Positions 17,602 through 27,082 of a DNA stretch of 57,095 nt are shown in pieces (position 1 is the stretch's first letter; every line of letters starts with the position of its first letter). The notes beneath the pieces are model-generated. The model was not told the DNA's origin. It made no database searches and saw only the letters and a list, made by a program, of their open reading frames with translations. The stretch is from Anaerolineales bacterium. Lineage in GTDB: Bacteria > Chloroflexota > Anaerolineae > Anaerolineales > Villigracilaceae. Both the position numbers and the translations under genes were made by a program. The stretch spans positions 1-57,095 of the forward strand of contig JABWAU010000009.1 in assembly GCA_013360875.1 (NCBI GenBank). The letters run 5' to 3'.

Positions 17602-18843
17602 TCATACAAACTGTGACAAATGCCTGTAACTATCCGCGAGCGCCTTCTCCCACGAGGCGACGTGATGGTACAGTTCGACGGAGGCGTAGCCGGAAAAGCC
17701 GTTGTCGGTCAGCGCCTTGAAACTGGCGGCGAAGTCCATCGTCCCTTCGCCGGGGATCTCGTGGAAGTGGACGATGCCGGTCAGCGTGTTCGCCACCATT
17801 TTGTCCATCAGGAGTTTGCCGTTCACGTCCTTCGTGCTGCGCAGATAAATTATGATGGGACGCGCCCGTTCCAATATGTCGTAACTCAGCCCCGGCACGG
17901 AGATGAGGTAAACGAAGATTTCACTGTCGAAGGGGGATGCGCCCGCGTACAGGCTGTTGTAATCCACAAAGGCGGGCGGCTTGGAAATGTCCACCGACCC
18001 CAGGATGGATTCGATGCGTTTCTTTTGTTTTGCGTCCGGCATTTCATCGTGAAAATACATGGGATGGTCGGGGTCAACCAAAAGGTATTCCGCCGTTTCA
18101 GGGAAATAGATCAGGTATTTGGCGAAGTTCAAATCCATTCTGAGGTCTTCCGCCCACTTGACCAGTTTCAGGTTATAACCCTCCCGCGAATCGGAAACGT
18201 GCAGGAATTTGGCATGCGGAGCGGCTTTCCCCAGCGCTTCCAGATAATTTTGCTCGGAGCAGTAGTTGTGATTCAAATCCAAATGCAGTTGGAAGCGCGG
18301 CGAGCCGATCTCATTGACCAGGCTGATGCCCTGTTCCAGTGTCTCGATGTACATGCCCGGTTCCGGTTCGATCAACAGGGTGATGTCTTCGTCGTCGCGC
18401 AGTTCCTTCAGGCATTGATGGATGCTGTCCACTAGCAGTTCACGCGGGTTGACCGACGGGTTGCTCACGTGTTCGTCACGGATGAACCCGCTTCCAAACG
18501 TGACGAGAGGCACGCCCAGCCTTCGAGCAACCCGGATCCCGCGCCTGACGAGGTCAATGCGCCGCTTACGTCCTGCCAGGTCAGGACTCATCAACGAAGG
18601 TTCGTGCGGACGCTGGGGTGTGAAGAAATGCGAAGCCGTGGATACGCAGGCGGCAGTCACCTCGAGCGAATCGAGCCGCTTTTTGACCGCGTCGAGATAC
18701 TCGTCGGTGATGTCGAACGGGTTGAATTGATCCCGGTGAAAGGAAAGTTCGATGCCCGGATACCCCGCCTCGTCTACCGCCTCGATGGCGCGTATGAAAT
18801 CCAGATTCGTCAAGCCGAACGTGCTGTAACTGAGTTTGATCAT
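17602..18843 (-). CDS. Xylose-isomerase-like TIM barrel protein
   Basis: 413 residues, longer than the usual 270-300 of sugar-phosphate isomerase/epimerase barrels. The family core is clear: IKLSYSTFGL at the start, YPGIELSFHRDQF, LVTFGSGF, ITLLIEPEPGMYIET (metal Glu), FQLHLDLNHNY, FLHVSDSREG and a C-terminal GYASVELYHHVASWEKAL. About 100 extra residues (roughly 240-340) between strands include DPDHPMYFHDEMPD and DYNSLYAGASPFDSE, so this is a distinct subfamily. EboE and TIM-barrel inositol/cyclitol enzymes are possible relatives. The ribosome site GGAG lies 8 nt upstream of ATG 18843. It heads the cyclase operon, so acting on a cyclitol or keto-sugar is plausible. Confidence 0.75.
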   Translation of the reverse strand: MIKLSYSTFGLTNLDFIRAIEAVDEAGYPGIELSFHRDQFNPFDITDEYLDAVKKRLDSLEVTAACVSTASHFFTPQRPHEPSLMSPDLAGRKRRIDLVRRGIRVARRLGVPLVTFGSGFIRDEHVSNPSVNPRELLVDSIHQCLKELRDDEDITLLIEPEPGMYIETLEQGISLVNEIGSPRFQLHLDLNHNYCSEQNYLEALGKAAPHAKFLHVSDSREGYNLKLVKWAEDLRMDLNFAKYLIYFPETAEYLLVDPDHPMYFHDEMPDAKQKKRIESILGSVDISKPPAFVDYNSLYAGASPFDSEIFVYLISVPGLSYDILERARPIIIYLRSTKDVNGKLLMDKMVANTLTGIVHFHEIPGEGTMDFAASFKALTDNGFSGYASVELYHHVASWEKALADSYRHLSQFV

Positions 18844-19229
18844 CTCTGCCGCTCCAGAAGTCGAAACCTTTTCGCCGCCGGTGTGGAGAAGCAGCCTCGC
18901 GCAATTCGGAATCCATTCGGGCCGTATTTTTTATCGCGTTTGGCGGCTTTCAGGCAAGGATGTTTGCGCCTCCTCCGTTGGCAATTGGCGATTTTACCAT
19001 GCGGTTGACGGGATTCTCCTTCGCCGAGCGGATCGTCCCGCGGCACGGATATCTTTCCTTTGGACGTTTCCTTGCGGGATCAGTTTACCTTTTTGCCCTT
19101 CGCGTCTTCGCGGTAAAAAAGACCTTTTTGCAGTAGACTCACCCGATTGAACCGGAGGATTCCTCGGTCGCTTCGCTCCCTCGAAATGACATTAATGGGG
19201 ATGTGGGTAAACACCGATGTAAACCGTGC
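18844..19229. other. Divergent intergenic region with repeat fragments
   Basis: No gene is visible here. Two repeat scraps are: CTTCGCGTCTTCGCGGT plus an A-run near 19097-19120, and GGATTCCTCGGTCGCTTCG...TCGAAATGAC at 19154-19190, a degenerate relative of the CATTGCGAG repeat family. Confidence 0.5.
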
Positions 19230-19258
19230 TTGCTTATTGATTCCTCCTGTGTCATAAT
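19230..19258 (+). promoter_or_regulatory. Promoter for a leaderless giant membrane protein gene
   Basis: TTGCTT, a 17-nt spacer and CATAAT end only 6 nt before the ATG at 19265. There is no Shine-Dalgarno site, so the mRNA would start at or near the A of the start codon. Confidence 0.5.
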
Positions 19259-19264
19259 GAAATC

Positions 19265-22200
19265 ATGCACTGCCCACGGTGTAAGCATCCCGACTTCGTC
19301 TCGAGTGGGACCTGCCCCAAATGCGGCTTCCACGGGGATCCCGATCAGATCGAAGAACTCTCGCGCCTGGAATGGCTTTTGAGGGAAATGGAAACGTGGG
19401 TTGGGCAGGGCATCCTCAAACAAACTCCAAAACGACTGCAAAAACATTACACGACACGCCGTCACGAACTCCTGACCGACCTGGGTCTGTCTTATCTCCC
19501 CTTCACGCTTCGGGAGGCGGAGCAGGCATGGCGCGAATTTCGTCAATACGAACGCCTCTTCGCAGAGATCGAAACATGGCTGGCGAAGGGTTACGTCAAG
19601 ACTGGCTTTCTCCCGGATTACCATGCCCGCTCGATCCTGCTGCGCGGACGTTTGGCAGATTACCAGGGCGCTCAATTTCCCCAGACGGATCAGGAAAGGC
19701 TGGATGAAATCAATTTCCTTTTGGAAGCCATTCGGCAACTCGAACGACGGAATGAGTTCACCTCGAGGGATGCCCGAAGGAACGTCACTACTCCGCTTCT
19801 GGCTGAAAAAGCGGAACTGGAAAAGATCCTTGCTTCCCCTCCCGAAATAAAGAAGGAAGTCAAACCCAAAGCCGTCCCCGCGCAGGCTCAAGCCGCTGAT
19901 CTACCGGTAACTACACCAAAGCCCGCCGAGCCTCCCGCGCCGCGTCCGCCGCTCAGGGAGTGGCTGTGGCGTTCCATCCTCTCGGAGCGCACACTGCAAG
20001 CCTTGCTCTTCCTCGGCATCTTCCTGCTCTTTGTGGCGGGAATATCCTTCGTCGTCTGGGGCTGGGAGGATTTCTCCGCGCCGGTGCGGGTGGCGATCCC
20101 GTTTGGGTTCACGGCGCTGTTCTTCGGTCTGGGCTGGATCGTGCGCACCAGGACCCGCCTCTATCGTTCCGCCATCGCACTCAGCGCCATCGCCGCGCTT
20201 CTCATTCCCATTGATTCCTACACCATCTACGCCAACTACGGATCGCCCCCCGAAGGCTTGCCCGAATTCTGGCTGATCACGTCGCTGGCGTGCCTGATCG
20301 CGTACATCCTTGCCGCCCTGCTCATCCAAAGCCGCTTCTTCGGATACATCACCGGCGCGGCGGCTGGCAGTACGATCCTCTCCCTGCTCGAAGTTTTCAC
20401 GGATGTGTCGCGCGATTGGTACTCCGCCGCGTTATCCGTTCTTGCTGTCGGGATGATTCTTTTGGGGACGCGGCTCTCGCGTCTTCCCCGACCCGGACGC
20501 TGGCGCGTGTTTTCCGAGCCTTTTCGCTACCTGGCGCTTTGGATTCCCGCCGCGTTGATGCCTCTTTCGCTGGGACTGCGGCTCGTCACGCGCGACGCGT
20601 ACGATTCCCTGCACTATGCCATGTCGGTGAACTGGCTCCTCGGCGGATTCATCTTCGCCTGGGGCGCGATCCATCACCGCTCGCGGGGGTTGGGAATTCT
20701 ATCCGCCTTGTCTTTGCCGGTTTCTGTTTACATGGCGCAGGGTGCGCTCTTTTATCACACCGGGATCAACCCCGCCTGGCACGCCTTCGGGCTGGCATGT
20801 TTGACCCCGTTGTATTTGTATGCGGGTCACAGGCTCTTATCGAACAAAGAGGACCCCGTCCTTTCCTCCCACGGACAGACCGCCACGCGCTGGGGCATTG
20901 TGTTGATCGTCGCCTCCGCGCTGCTTTCGCTCACCGACCTGAGAAACGGAACCTCCGCGGCTGCGTCCCATGCCATTCTGATCGGAAGCGCGGCCCTTTT
21001 TGCCCTGCTTTGGAAGCGACCTCGTTCCCTCTACGCTGCGTCCTTCTTTTCGTTCACCGCCTCCACCTTTGCAATGACGGAGTTGAACCTGTCGTTGAAT
21101 CAGTTGGGCGTGGGATGGGCGTCCCTGGCGATCCTGCACGTCCTTTTCGTTCTTCGTCTTGCCCGCCGCCCGGAGCATGTTGAAAACAGAAAACCCTTCT
21201 TGATCCCTCTCATTGTTTCTGCATACACCATTGCCGCGTTGGCGATCCTGCCTCCCATTTTTACGTATGATGGACACCTGCTTGCTTATGCCCTCGGCAA
21301 CTGGATCGTCCTATCGGCGTGGGGAGCGCACCTTGCTCATCGTGGACAGCCCGGCTTTGTCCCCATCCTCCCAACCGAAACAGGGAAACTGTCTTTCTTC
21401 AAACGCCTGTTGAACACGGGTGCGATCTATCACTGGTTCACGACCTTGCCCCTTCCCTTCTGGGTGTGGATCGTCGCGGAAAACAACGAATTCCCCGATC
21501 ACGTATTGCCGCTCCTCCTGGTCGCGCTCGCATGGATCATGGTCTTCGTCAGTTATTGGTTGAAGTTCACGAACAAAGCATGCCGCCTTCCCTGGCGATT
21601 GACCGGACTGGCGGTCAGCGTGGCTGCGCCGATCGTTGCATTCATCAATGCGCCCGATGGATATACTCCGGCGATCACTTTGCTGGCGATTGGCATCCTG
21701 TATTTCGCCGACACGCTGGCGTCACGCGCCTCTGCGGAGTTCTACCCGGCGGGACTTGTCACTGCCTGGGGGTTGTGGCTCATCCTCGACCGCGCGCGGG
21801 TGGATCGCGAAGTCATTACGTTTGCGTTATGCCTCCTGGTGGCGGTCTATATCCTTGCGGGGCTCGAAGCGGAGCGCAGAAAAATCCCAATCGCAACTTA
21901 CAAATTTTTGGCGCCCTTGTATCAAACGGCGCACATCATCTTCATCGTGATCCTGTTTCGGATCTACATTCGTCCCCTCGAGGAGTTCGCGGGCGGACCC
22001 GAATGGTCGAACGCGATGCAACTCTGGGGCGCGGCAGATCAACTGCTTTTGGCGCTCGTCTATGTAGTCTTTGCCTGGGGACGCTATCAGGAACGCTGGG
22101 GACACGTCGCCGCCTGGCTTGGGATGATCGGAGGCGGGTTCATCGCCATTGTGTACAGCCGTGGACACGGTTCCCTCGCCGCAAAAGGCGCGCTCATCGC

Positions 22201-25135
22201 CGCGGCGATGGTGCTTGCGGAACGCGGGCTGAATTATCTAAAACAACGCGATACGCTTCGCAGACGCATCCGCGCATTCTTCCGCCTGGCATGGAGGCTG
22301 TATCAAAGACCGCTTCTCGTCGCAGGTTGGATCGCTTCGGTCGGCATCATCATCCTGGCTTTGGTCCGCAACCTGATCCTGCTGGGCGGCGGGCGGATCC
22401 AGCAAACCTGGGCGGCAATCGGACTTCTGATCATCACTGCGCTCTACGCGCTCTCGGCGCGCATGTTCCACAAAGCGCGCTTCGTCTGGTTCTCGGTCAT
22501 CGTCGTCTTTGCCCCGTGGACGATCCTCACCAACCTGGGCTGGTTCACGACCTTCGAGCCGACCCTGCCCGATTTCGCCGTCAGTTGGACGGTATTGGGA
22601 TGGTTGCTGTTTCTCATCGGCTTATGGGTGGCGCGCCGCGCGCCGCGGGCATACATGATCCCCCTGAAAACCGCGACCCACGTTTTGCTTCCCTTCTCGA
22701 TGTTCTGGGCGATTGCGAACACGGAGGCAAGTCTCTTTACGGTTGGGCTTTCGATTGCGCTGTACGTCCTCTCCGCGTGGTTCGATCACAACCGATCCAA
22801 GCAGTCGGGCGTGAAAGTATCCATACTTGGCGCGACCAAATTCTTCTATCCCGCGCTGGGATTGATCCCCTTGTGGGCTGTGTATTGGCTGGATTATTTA
22901 TTTCCATCCGCGCGGCACGAACACTTCGGCTTGATGCTTCTGGCGTTCGGCGCGCTGGGATTGGCATCCGGTCTCTGGCTCGAGCATATCGCGCCGCGAC
23001 CCGCCCGCCCTGAGCCTGTCGAAGGGTCATTGAGACGCGCCTATGGATTGCCCGCCTATCTCACGGGTTACGTCTCGATTATCGTCGGTACGATGCTGGT
23101 TGCCCACCTGTCGAATACACTGGCATGGGCGTTGCTGTACGACGCCGTTCTGATGGTCGCTTCCGCGGTGATCTTCAGGAACTCATTGTGGTTGTATCCG
23201 GGGACCGCGCTTGCGGCGTTATCGTTATTGATCGCATTGAACGAAGCAGGCGTTCCCGCCGAACGACAGGGCTGGTGGCTGATCGGCTTGGCGGCGGTCT
23301 ATCTGCTCACGGCATGGGTCCTGCGACGCGTTCGATTGAATTCCTACGCTTCGGTCTTGATCGTTGCGGGCTTCGCGTTGACCGCGCTGGGCTTGCCCCC
23401 TTCGAGCCTCGACCAGACCGGCGCCATCTGGGGGTACGGCAGCGCCGCTTTGCTTTATGCAATCAGCGCCTTCTGGCTGCGCCAGCCGCTGTTATTGACT
23501 CCCGCCTCCGCATTGATCGTCATTCCGTATGCCAGCCTCATCCAGCGTTCGACGATCCCATCCGAATATTACGGCTTGAGTCTCTTCCCCGGCGCGCTCA
23601 TGGCATTGGCTCTGGGCTGGGCGCTGGATCGCCGCCTCGGCGCGTGGACGGGCTTCCCCTGGAGCAAGCCCGGCGCCTGGTTCGCGGAATTCGCAAAAAG
23701 ACTGTTTCAATGGTGGGCGTTTCCGCTTTACGTTTTGGGATTGGGACTGGCGACCGCCGCGCCCTTCTTTGCGGACGCGCGCGAGGACTTGATCGCCCTG
23801 AACCTGATTCTGCTCGCCTCTTTCCACGGGTGGGCTGTGTACCGTTTCAAGTTGCGTTTCTGGCTTCTGACGGCGCTCCTCTCCGCACATTACGCCCTGG
23901 GCTTCTTCCTGCAACACCTCGGCTTATGGCAAAACGCCGAGAAAGCCTGGTTGCGCTTCCTGCCGTTGACGGTGATCCTTCTGGTCGGCGGCTTGGTGAT
24001 CGAAAGACGATTGAACGAAGGCTCGCCCCTTCACACAAAACGATGGTTTTGGGGCTGGTCGCGTCCGTTTTATGTTTTCGTGTTTCTGGATATTTTGTTA
24101 TCGCAGTCTGGCAGTCTGCGCGGGACGTTTGCCGGGGCGGAGGTATCGCTCGTCAACTTGTTGATGATCGCGGTATTGGCGTCCGCGTGGAGGTCGCCGG
24201 GGCTGACCTATTTCAGCGCGCTGCTCGGGCTGGTCGCATTGATGCAATGGCGCGCCGCGGCGGATTGGATGGGAATCAATCTGCCGGTTCATCTGGCGGG
24301 GCTGGCTTTGGGGTACGGCGTTCTGGGGTTTGGATACAGCCTGTTGAAACGGCAAGCAGGCTCGGGGGAGAGAGAGGCGGCGTCCGATCCGAAAGAGAGT
24401 TGGCATTCCGTATGGGAAGTCCCGTTGCAGCGTTCCGCGATGATCCTTTCCATCTTTTCGCTTGGCTTGGGATTCGTCATGGGCATTGACCTCGCAGGCT
24501 GGAGCGTGCGCGCCCTCTTCGGGTTGTCGTTCCGCCGGATCGTGGACGTGGAAACGGTTTACATGGCGATATGGACGCTGTCGCTGATCGGTCTGCTGTA
24601 TGCGGCGGCTTCCGCGGTCTACAGGCGGATGAGGCTTGGGTATCTGGCGGTGGGGATGCTGCTGACAGGCTGGTACCTGTATGCGTTCTACGTCAATGCG
24701 TGGGATAACCTGAGGCAGTTGCAATGGTACGCGCTGCCCGCCGGGCTGTATCTGCTGGGGATTGGTTTTCTGGAATGGCGGAGAGGCAACAAGACGCTGG
24801 CGCGCTGGCTGGATTACGCGGCGATATTGTTATTGCTGGGTTCGCTCTTTTGGCAGACGCTCGTCTTTGGCTGGGGGTTCGCGTTGATGCTGGGCGGCGA
24901 AGGATTTGCAGCGTTTTGGTGGGGGAGCGCGCGGCGGTTGAGGCGATTCTTTTACACGGGAATGTCCGGCGTGATCCTTGCCGCGCTGGGACAATTGCTC
25001 AACGCGTTGCAGGAGGTGAACCAGTGGATCACGTTTGGTTTGATCGGGTTGATCCTGGTCGTCGCGGCGATCATCGTGGAGCGTAAACTCGAAGCGATCA
25101 AAGCCTGGCAGCAGGTGTTGGAGACCTGGGAATGA
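19265..25135 (+). CDS. Giant zinc-ribbon polytopic membrane protein (1956 aa)
   Basis: The N-terminus is a zinc ribbon, CPRCKHPDFVSSGTCPKCG (residues 3-21). About 180 mostly helical soluble residues follow, with repeated WLxxG(I/Y)xK patterns, then a Pro-rich linker (PKPAEPPAPRPP). From about residue 225 to the end it is almost continuous transmembrane helix, with dozens of segments separated by short loops. Soluble breaks occur near residues 1165-1190, 1245-1260 and 1700. The segment PARPEPVEG near residue 1250 is encoded by a dispersed DNA repeat. No catalytic motif is evident. It overlaps the PrsW gene by 4 nt, so the two are co-translated. I do not recognise the family; transport, scaffold or envelope sensing are all open. 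Confidence 0.8.
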   Translation: MHCPRCKHPDFVSSGTCPKCGFHGDPDQIEELSRLEWLLREMETWVGQGILKQTPKRLQKHYTTRRHELLTDLGLSYLPFTLREAEQAWREFRQYERLFAEIETWLAKGYVKTGFLPDYHARSILLRGRLADYQGAQFPQTDQERLDEINFLLEAIRQLERRNEFTSRDARRNVTTPLLAEKAELEKILASPPEIKKEVKPKAVPAQAQAADLPVTTPKPAEPPAPRPPLREWLWRSILSERTLQALLFLGIFLLFVAGISFVVWGWEDFSAPVRVAIPFGFTALFFGLGWIVRTRTRLYRSAIALSAIAALLIPIDSYTIYANYGSPPEGLPEFWLITSLACLIAYILAALLIQSRFFGYITGAAAGSTILSLLEVFTDVSRDWYSAALSVLAVGMILLGTRLSRLPRPGRWRVFSEPFRYLALWIPAALMPLSLGLRLVTRDAYDSLHYAMSVNWLLGGFIFAWGAIHHRSRGLGILSALSLPVSVYMAQGALFYHTGINPAWHAFGLACLTPLYLYAGHRLLSNKEDPVLSSHGQTATRWGIVLIVASALLSLTDLRNGTSAAASHAILIGSAALFALLWKRPRSLYAASFFSFTASTFAMTELNLSLNQLGVGWASLAILHVLFVLRLARRPEHVENRKPFLIPLIVSAYTIAALAILPPIFTYDGHLLAYALGNWIVLSAWGAHLAHRGQPGFVPILPTETGKLSFFKRLLNTGAIYHWFTTLPLPFWVWIVAENNEFPDHVLPLLLVALAWIMVFVSYWLKFTNKACRLPWRLTGLAVSVAAPIVAFINAPDGYTPAITLLAIGILYFADTLASRASAEFYPAGLVTAWGLWLILDRARVDREVITFALCLLVAVYILAGLEAERRKIPIATYKFLAPLYQTAHIIFIVILFRIYIRPLEEFAGGPEWSNAMQLWGAADQLLLALVYVVFAWGRYQERWGHVAAWLGMIGGGFIAIVYSRGHGSLAAKGALIAAAMVLAERGLNYLKQRDTLRRRIRAFFRLAWRLYQRPLLVAGWIASVGIIILALVRNLILLGGGRIQQTWAAIGLLIITALYALSARMFHKARFVWFSVIVVFAPWTILTNLGWFTTFEPTLPDFAVSWTVLGWLLFLIGLWVARRAPRAYMIPLKTATHVLLPFSMFWAIANTEASLFTVGLSIALYVLSAWFDHNRSKQSGVKVSILGATKFFYPALGLIPLWAVYWLDYLFPSARHEHFGLMLLAFGALGLASGLWLEHIAPRPARPEPVEGSLRRAYGLPAYLTGYVSIIVGTMLVAHLSNTLAWALLYDAVLMVASAVIFRNSLWLYPGTALAALSLLIALNEAGVPAERQGWWLIGLAAVYLLTAWVLRRVRLNSYASVLIVAGFALTALGLPPSSLDQTGAIWGYGSAALLYAISAFWLRQPLLLTPASALIVIPYASLIQRSTIPSEYYGLSLFPGALMALALGWALDRRLGAWTGFPWSKPGAWFAEFAKRLFQWWAFPLYVLGLGLATAAPFFADAREDLIALNLILLASFHGWAVYRFKLRFWLLTALLSAHYALGFFLQHLGLWQNAEKAWLRFLPLTVILLVGGLVIERRLNEGSPLHTKRWFWGWSRPFYVFVFLDILLSQSGSLRGTFAGAEVSLVNLLMIAVLASAWRSPGLTYFSALLGLVALMQWRAAADWMGINLPVHLAGLALGYGVLGFGYSLLKRQAGSGEREAASDPKESWHSVWEVPLQRSAMILSIFSLGLGFVMGIDLAGWSVRALFGLSFRRIVDVETVYMAIWTLSLIGLLYAAASAVYRRMRLGYLAVGMLLTGWYLYAFYVNAWDNLRQLQWYALPAGLYLLGIGFLEWRRGNKTLARWLDYAAILLLLGSLFWQTLVFGWGFALMLGGEGFAAFWWGSARRLRRFFYTGMSGVILAALGQLLNALQEVNQWITFGLIGLILVVAAIIVERKLEAIKAWQQVLETWE
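23008..23026. repeat. GAGCCTGTCGAAGGG repeat inside a coding region
   Basis: CCCTGAGCCTGTCGAAGGG lies in frame in the giant membrane protein and encodes PEPVEG. The same core is at 50443-50461 between genes. This palindrome core is a common dispersed repeat in many bacteria. Confidence 0.8.
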
Positions 25136-26526
25136 GCGACAACGAGCAAAATGTGATCACCGACGTAAACGCCACAGGCGGCGCGCCCCGCTGGTTCAAG
25201 CGCGCTGTGATGATGACCGGCTTGATCGCCATGATCGTCGGAACTCCACTCGCGATCAACCTCTTTTGCATCGTTCCGATGGTGTTGCTGAGTTCTGGCG
25301 GGACGGAGACCGTGATCTTTGGCGTGGTCAGCCTGACATTCGCTTTGCTCACATTGGGCGCGGGTGTTGCGGTGTTCTGGCACGCCAACCGCTCCTTGCA
25401 AAACAAACCATCCAATCCCTTGCGGATTCCTTCGCCTGTGGCATTGGTGGGCGTCTTTCTGCTCCTGATCGGGTTGGGGTTGTCCATCAGCGGGAATGCC
25501 ATCGGGGCGGGGTTGTTCTTCCCGCCCATCCTGTTGACCGCCGCAAGCCTGCCTGCGTTATGGTCGCTCGCGTGGATGATCCCGCGCGCGCCCGTTCCGC
25601 AGGCTGGCGCTCAAAAGAAAGAGGAAACAACTACTGATGAAGAACAAGGTGGAACGATCACGGACGCTCTGACCTGGAGGCGCGGTCTGCTTTCGTTTGC
25701 GGGCGGCGCGACGGTCAGCGTTTTCATCGCCATCGTATTGGAAATTCTATTGCCGGTCATCGTGTTGTCGTTGGTCTTCAACCTGGCGGACACGCTATCG
25801 GGAAATCTCCGCGACCTGTTCCGCGCCTTGGCGAGCGACGAGGTGGCGGAGGCGCTAACCAACCCCGGCTTCATTTTTATCTTTGTGCAGATCGCGGTCA
25901 TCGCGCCGCTCGCGGAGGAGATCGCAAAGCCTCTGATCACACTGCCGTTGTTGCGTCATCTCGGCAGGCGGGAGGCGTTTTGGGTCGGCGCGCTGGCGGG
26001 CGCGGGATTCGCCGCGCTGGAAAACGTGATCTACGCCACGTTCGGTTTTTCGATTTGGGGAGGCATCCTGCTCGTGCGCGCGTTGGGTGGCGCGCTGCAT
26101 CCTCTCGGTTCGGGATTGGTGGCGCAGGGCTGGCGCGGCGTGTTGCGCGGCGAAAAGGACGCGGGCAAAAACTGGCTGAAGCGATACGGGATCGCAGTGG
26201 CGGTTCACGCGGCGTGGAACGGAGGCTCGCTTCTCGTCATCACGTTGGGCGGGGCGCGCTTCTTCGGAGACCTGCCTCCCGAACTGGACGTGCTGGGTCT
26301 CTCTGCGGCGGGGACCACACTGGCATTCCTCATTGTGTTGGGATTATCCGCTTTGTGGATCGGGCGCGCCTACGGACACGACAAACCGATCCTCCCGACG
26401 GAAGAGGCTGTCTCCACGGATGCCCGCTTCGTCCCCTCCGACCGGGCGGTTGCGATCTGGGCGTTTGCCTGTCTCATTGCGATCGTGCCAGCGGGCATCG
26501 CAGGATTGAAATTATGGCTGCGATAA
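25132..26526 (+). CDS. PrsW-family intramembrane metalloprotease
   Basis: 464 residues with about ten helices. The PrsW catalytic signature is complete: APLAEEIAKPLITLPLL (EExxK near residue 261), AALENVIYATFG, LGGALHPLGSGLVAQGW and a last His in AVHAAWNGGSLL. Relatives cleave anti-sigma factors or other membrane proteins within the bilayer (PrsW acts on RsiW in Bacillus). An extra N-terminal four-helix region and a charged loop (KKEETTTDEEQGG) precede the protease core. The start overlaps the giant membrane protein's stop (ATGA), so that protein is a natural candidate partner or substrate, though this is inference. Confidence 0.88.
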   Translation: MSDNEQNVITDVNATGGAPRWFKRAVMMTGLIAMIVGTPLAINLFCIVPMVLLSSGGTETVIFGVVSLTFALLTLGAGVAVFWHANRSLQNKPSNPLRIPSPVALVGVFLLLIGLGLSISGNAIGAGLFFPPILLTAASLPALWSLAWMIPRAPVPQAGAQKKEETTTDEEQGGTITDALTWRRGLLSFAGGATVSVFIAIVLEILLPVIVLSLVFNLADTLSGNLRDLFRALASDEVAEALTNPGFIFIFVQIAVIAPLAEEIAKPLITLPLLRHLGRREAFWVGALAGAGFAALENVIYATFGFSIWGGILLVRALGGALHPLGSGLVAQGWRGVLRGEKDAGKNWLKRYGIAVAVHAAWNGGSLLVITLGGARFFGDLPPELDVLGLSAAGTTLAFLIVLGLSALWIGRAYGHDKPILPTEEAVSTDARFVPSDRAVAIWAFACLIAIVPAGIAGLKLWLR

Positions 26527-27059
26527 GGTCACGCCTGAATTTGTGGTTCGCGTTGGGGCTGATTGCCGCCAACCTGTTCACCTGGGGACAGTTGCTGCTG
26601 GCGGTCTCGAACCCACACGTGGTGGAACCGATCATGGACCCGGAAATCCGGGCTTTATTGGATTACATCCATTCGGGGGAACATTCCGGCGAGACGTGGG
26701 AGGTGACGTTGACCGAACTCGAAGCGGAGCAGACCATCACGTGGTATCTGAACCGCTACCCGCAGATCCCCTTTGCCTATCCACAAATCAAGATCACCCC
26801 CGATTCCATTTCAGGCGAAGGCGATGTGATCATCACCGGTCTGCATTTCCACGTCAGCGGGGAGGCGCGCGTCACGCTGGAGAATGGACTACCGGTGGTG
26901 GAAATATTGGAATTGGACCTGCCGCTCCCGGCATCCATGAAGGACGCAATCGAACGGGAGATCCAGACCCAGTTGCAGCGCGCGGAACGGTTGCCGGTGC
27001 GCTTCACGTCCGCGGAATGGGGCGATGGCGTGGTGGTGGTTCGAGGGGTGATTCGCTGA
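26514..27059 (+). CDS. Membrane-anchored hypothetical protein
   Basis: 181 residues: one N-terminal transmembrane helix (LWFALGLIAANLFTWGQLLLAV) and an exported domain with alternating beta-type sequence (ITPDSISGEGDVIITGLHFHVSGEARVTLENG). A domain of this type resembles YpmS/DUF2140- or DUF2993-like lipid-binding sandwiches, but I would not assign it. It overlaps prsW by 13 nt at a start chosen because the N-terminus then forms a clean anchor. The giant protein, the protease and this protein therefore form one three-gene unit. Confidence 0.65.
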   Translation: MAAIRSRLNLWFALGLIAANLFTWGQLLLAVSNPHVVEPIMDPEIRALLDYIHSGEHSGETWEVTLTELEAEQTITWYLNRYPQIPFAYPQIKITPDSISGEGDVIITGLHFHVSGEARVTLENGLPVVEILELDLPLPASMKDAIEREIQTQLQRAERLPVRFTSAEWGDGVVVVRGVIR

Positions 27060-27082
27060 AGCGACGATTACGATGGGAAGAA

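Noticed and set aside
21319-23013. 564-codon ORF in another frame of the giant membrane protein
   Set aside because: Its translation is Arg/Pro/Gly-rich with no domain pattern, and it lies entirely inside a protein with clear helix periodicity.
23125-24489. 454-codon ORF in another frame of the giant membrane protein
   Set aside because: Same reasoning: high-GC shadow without motifs or ribosome site.
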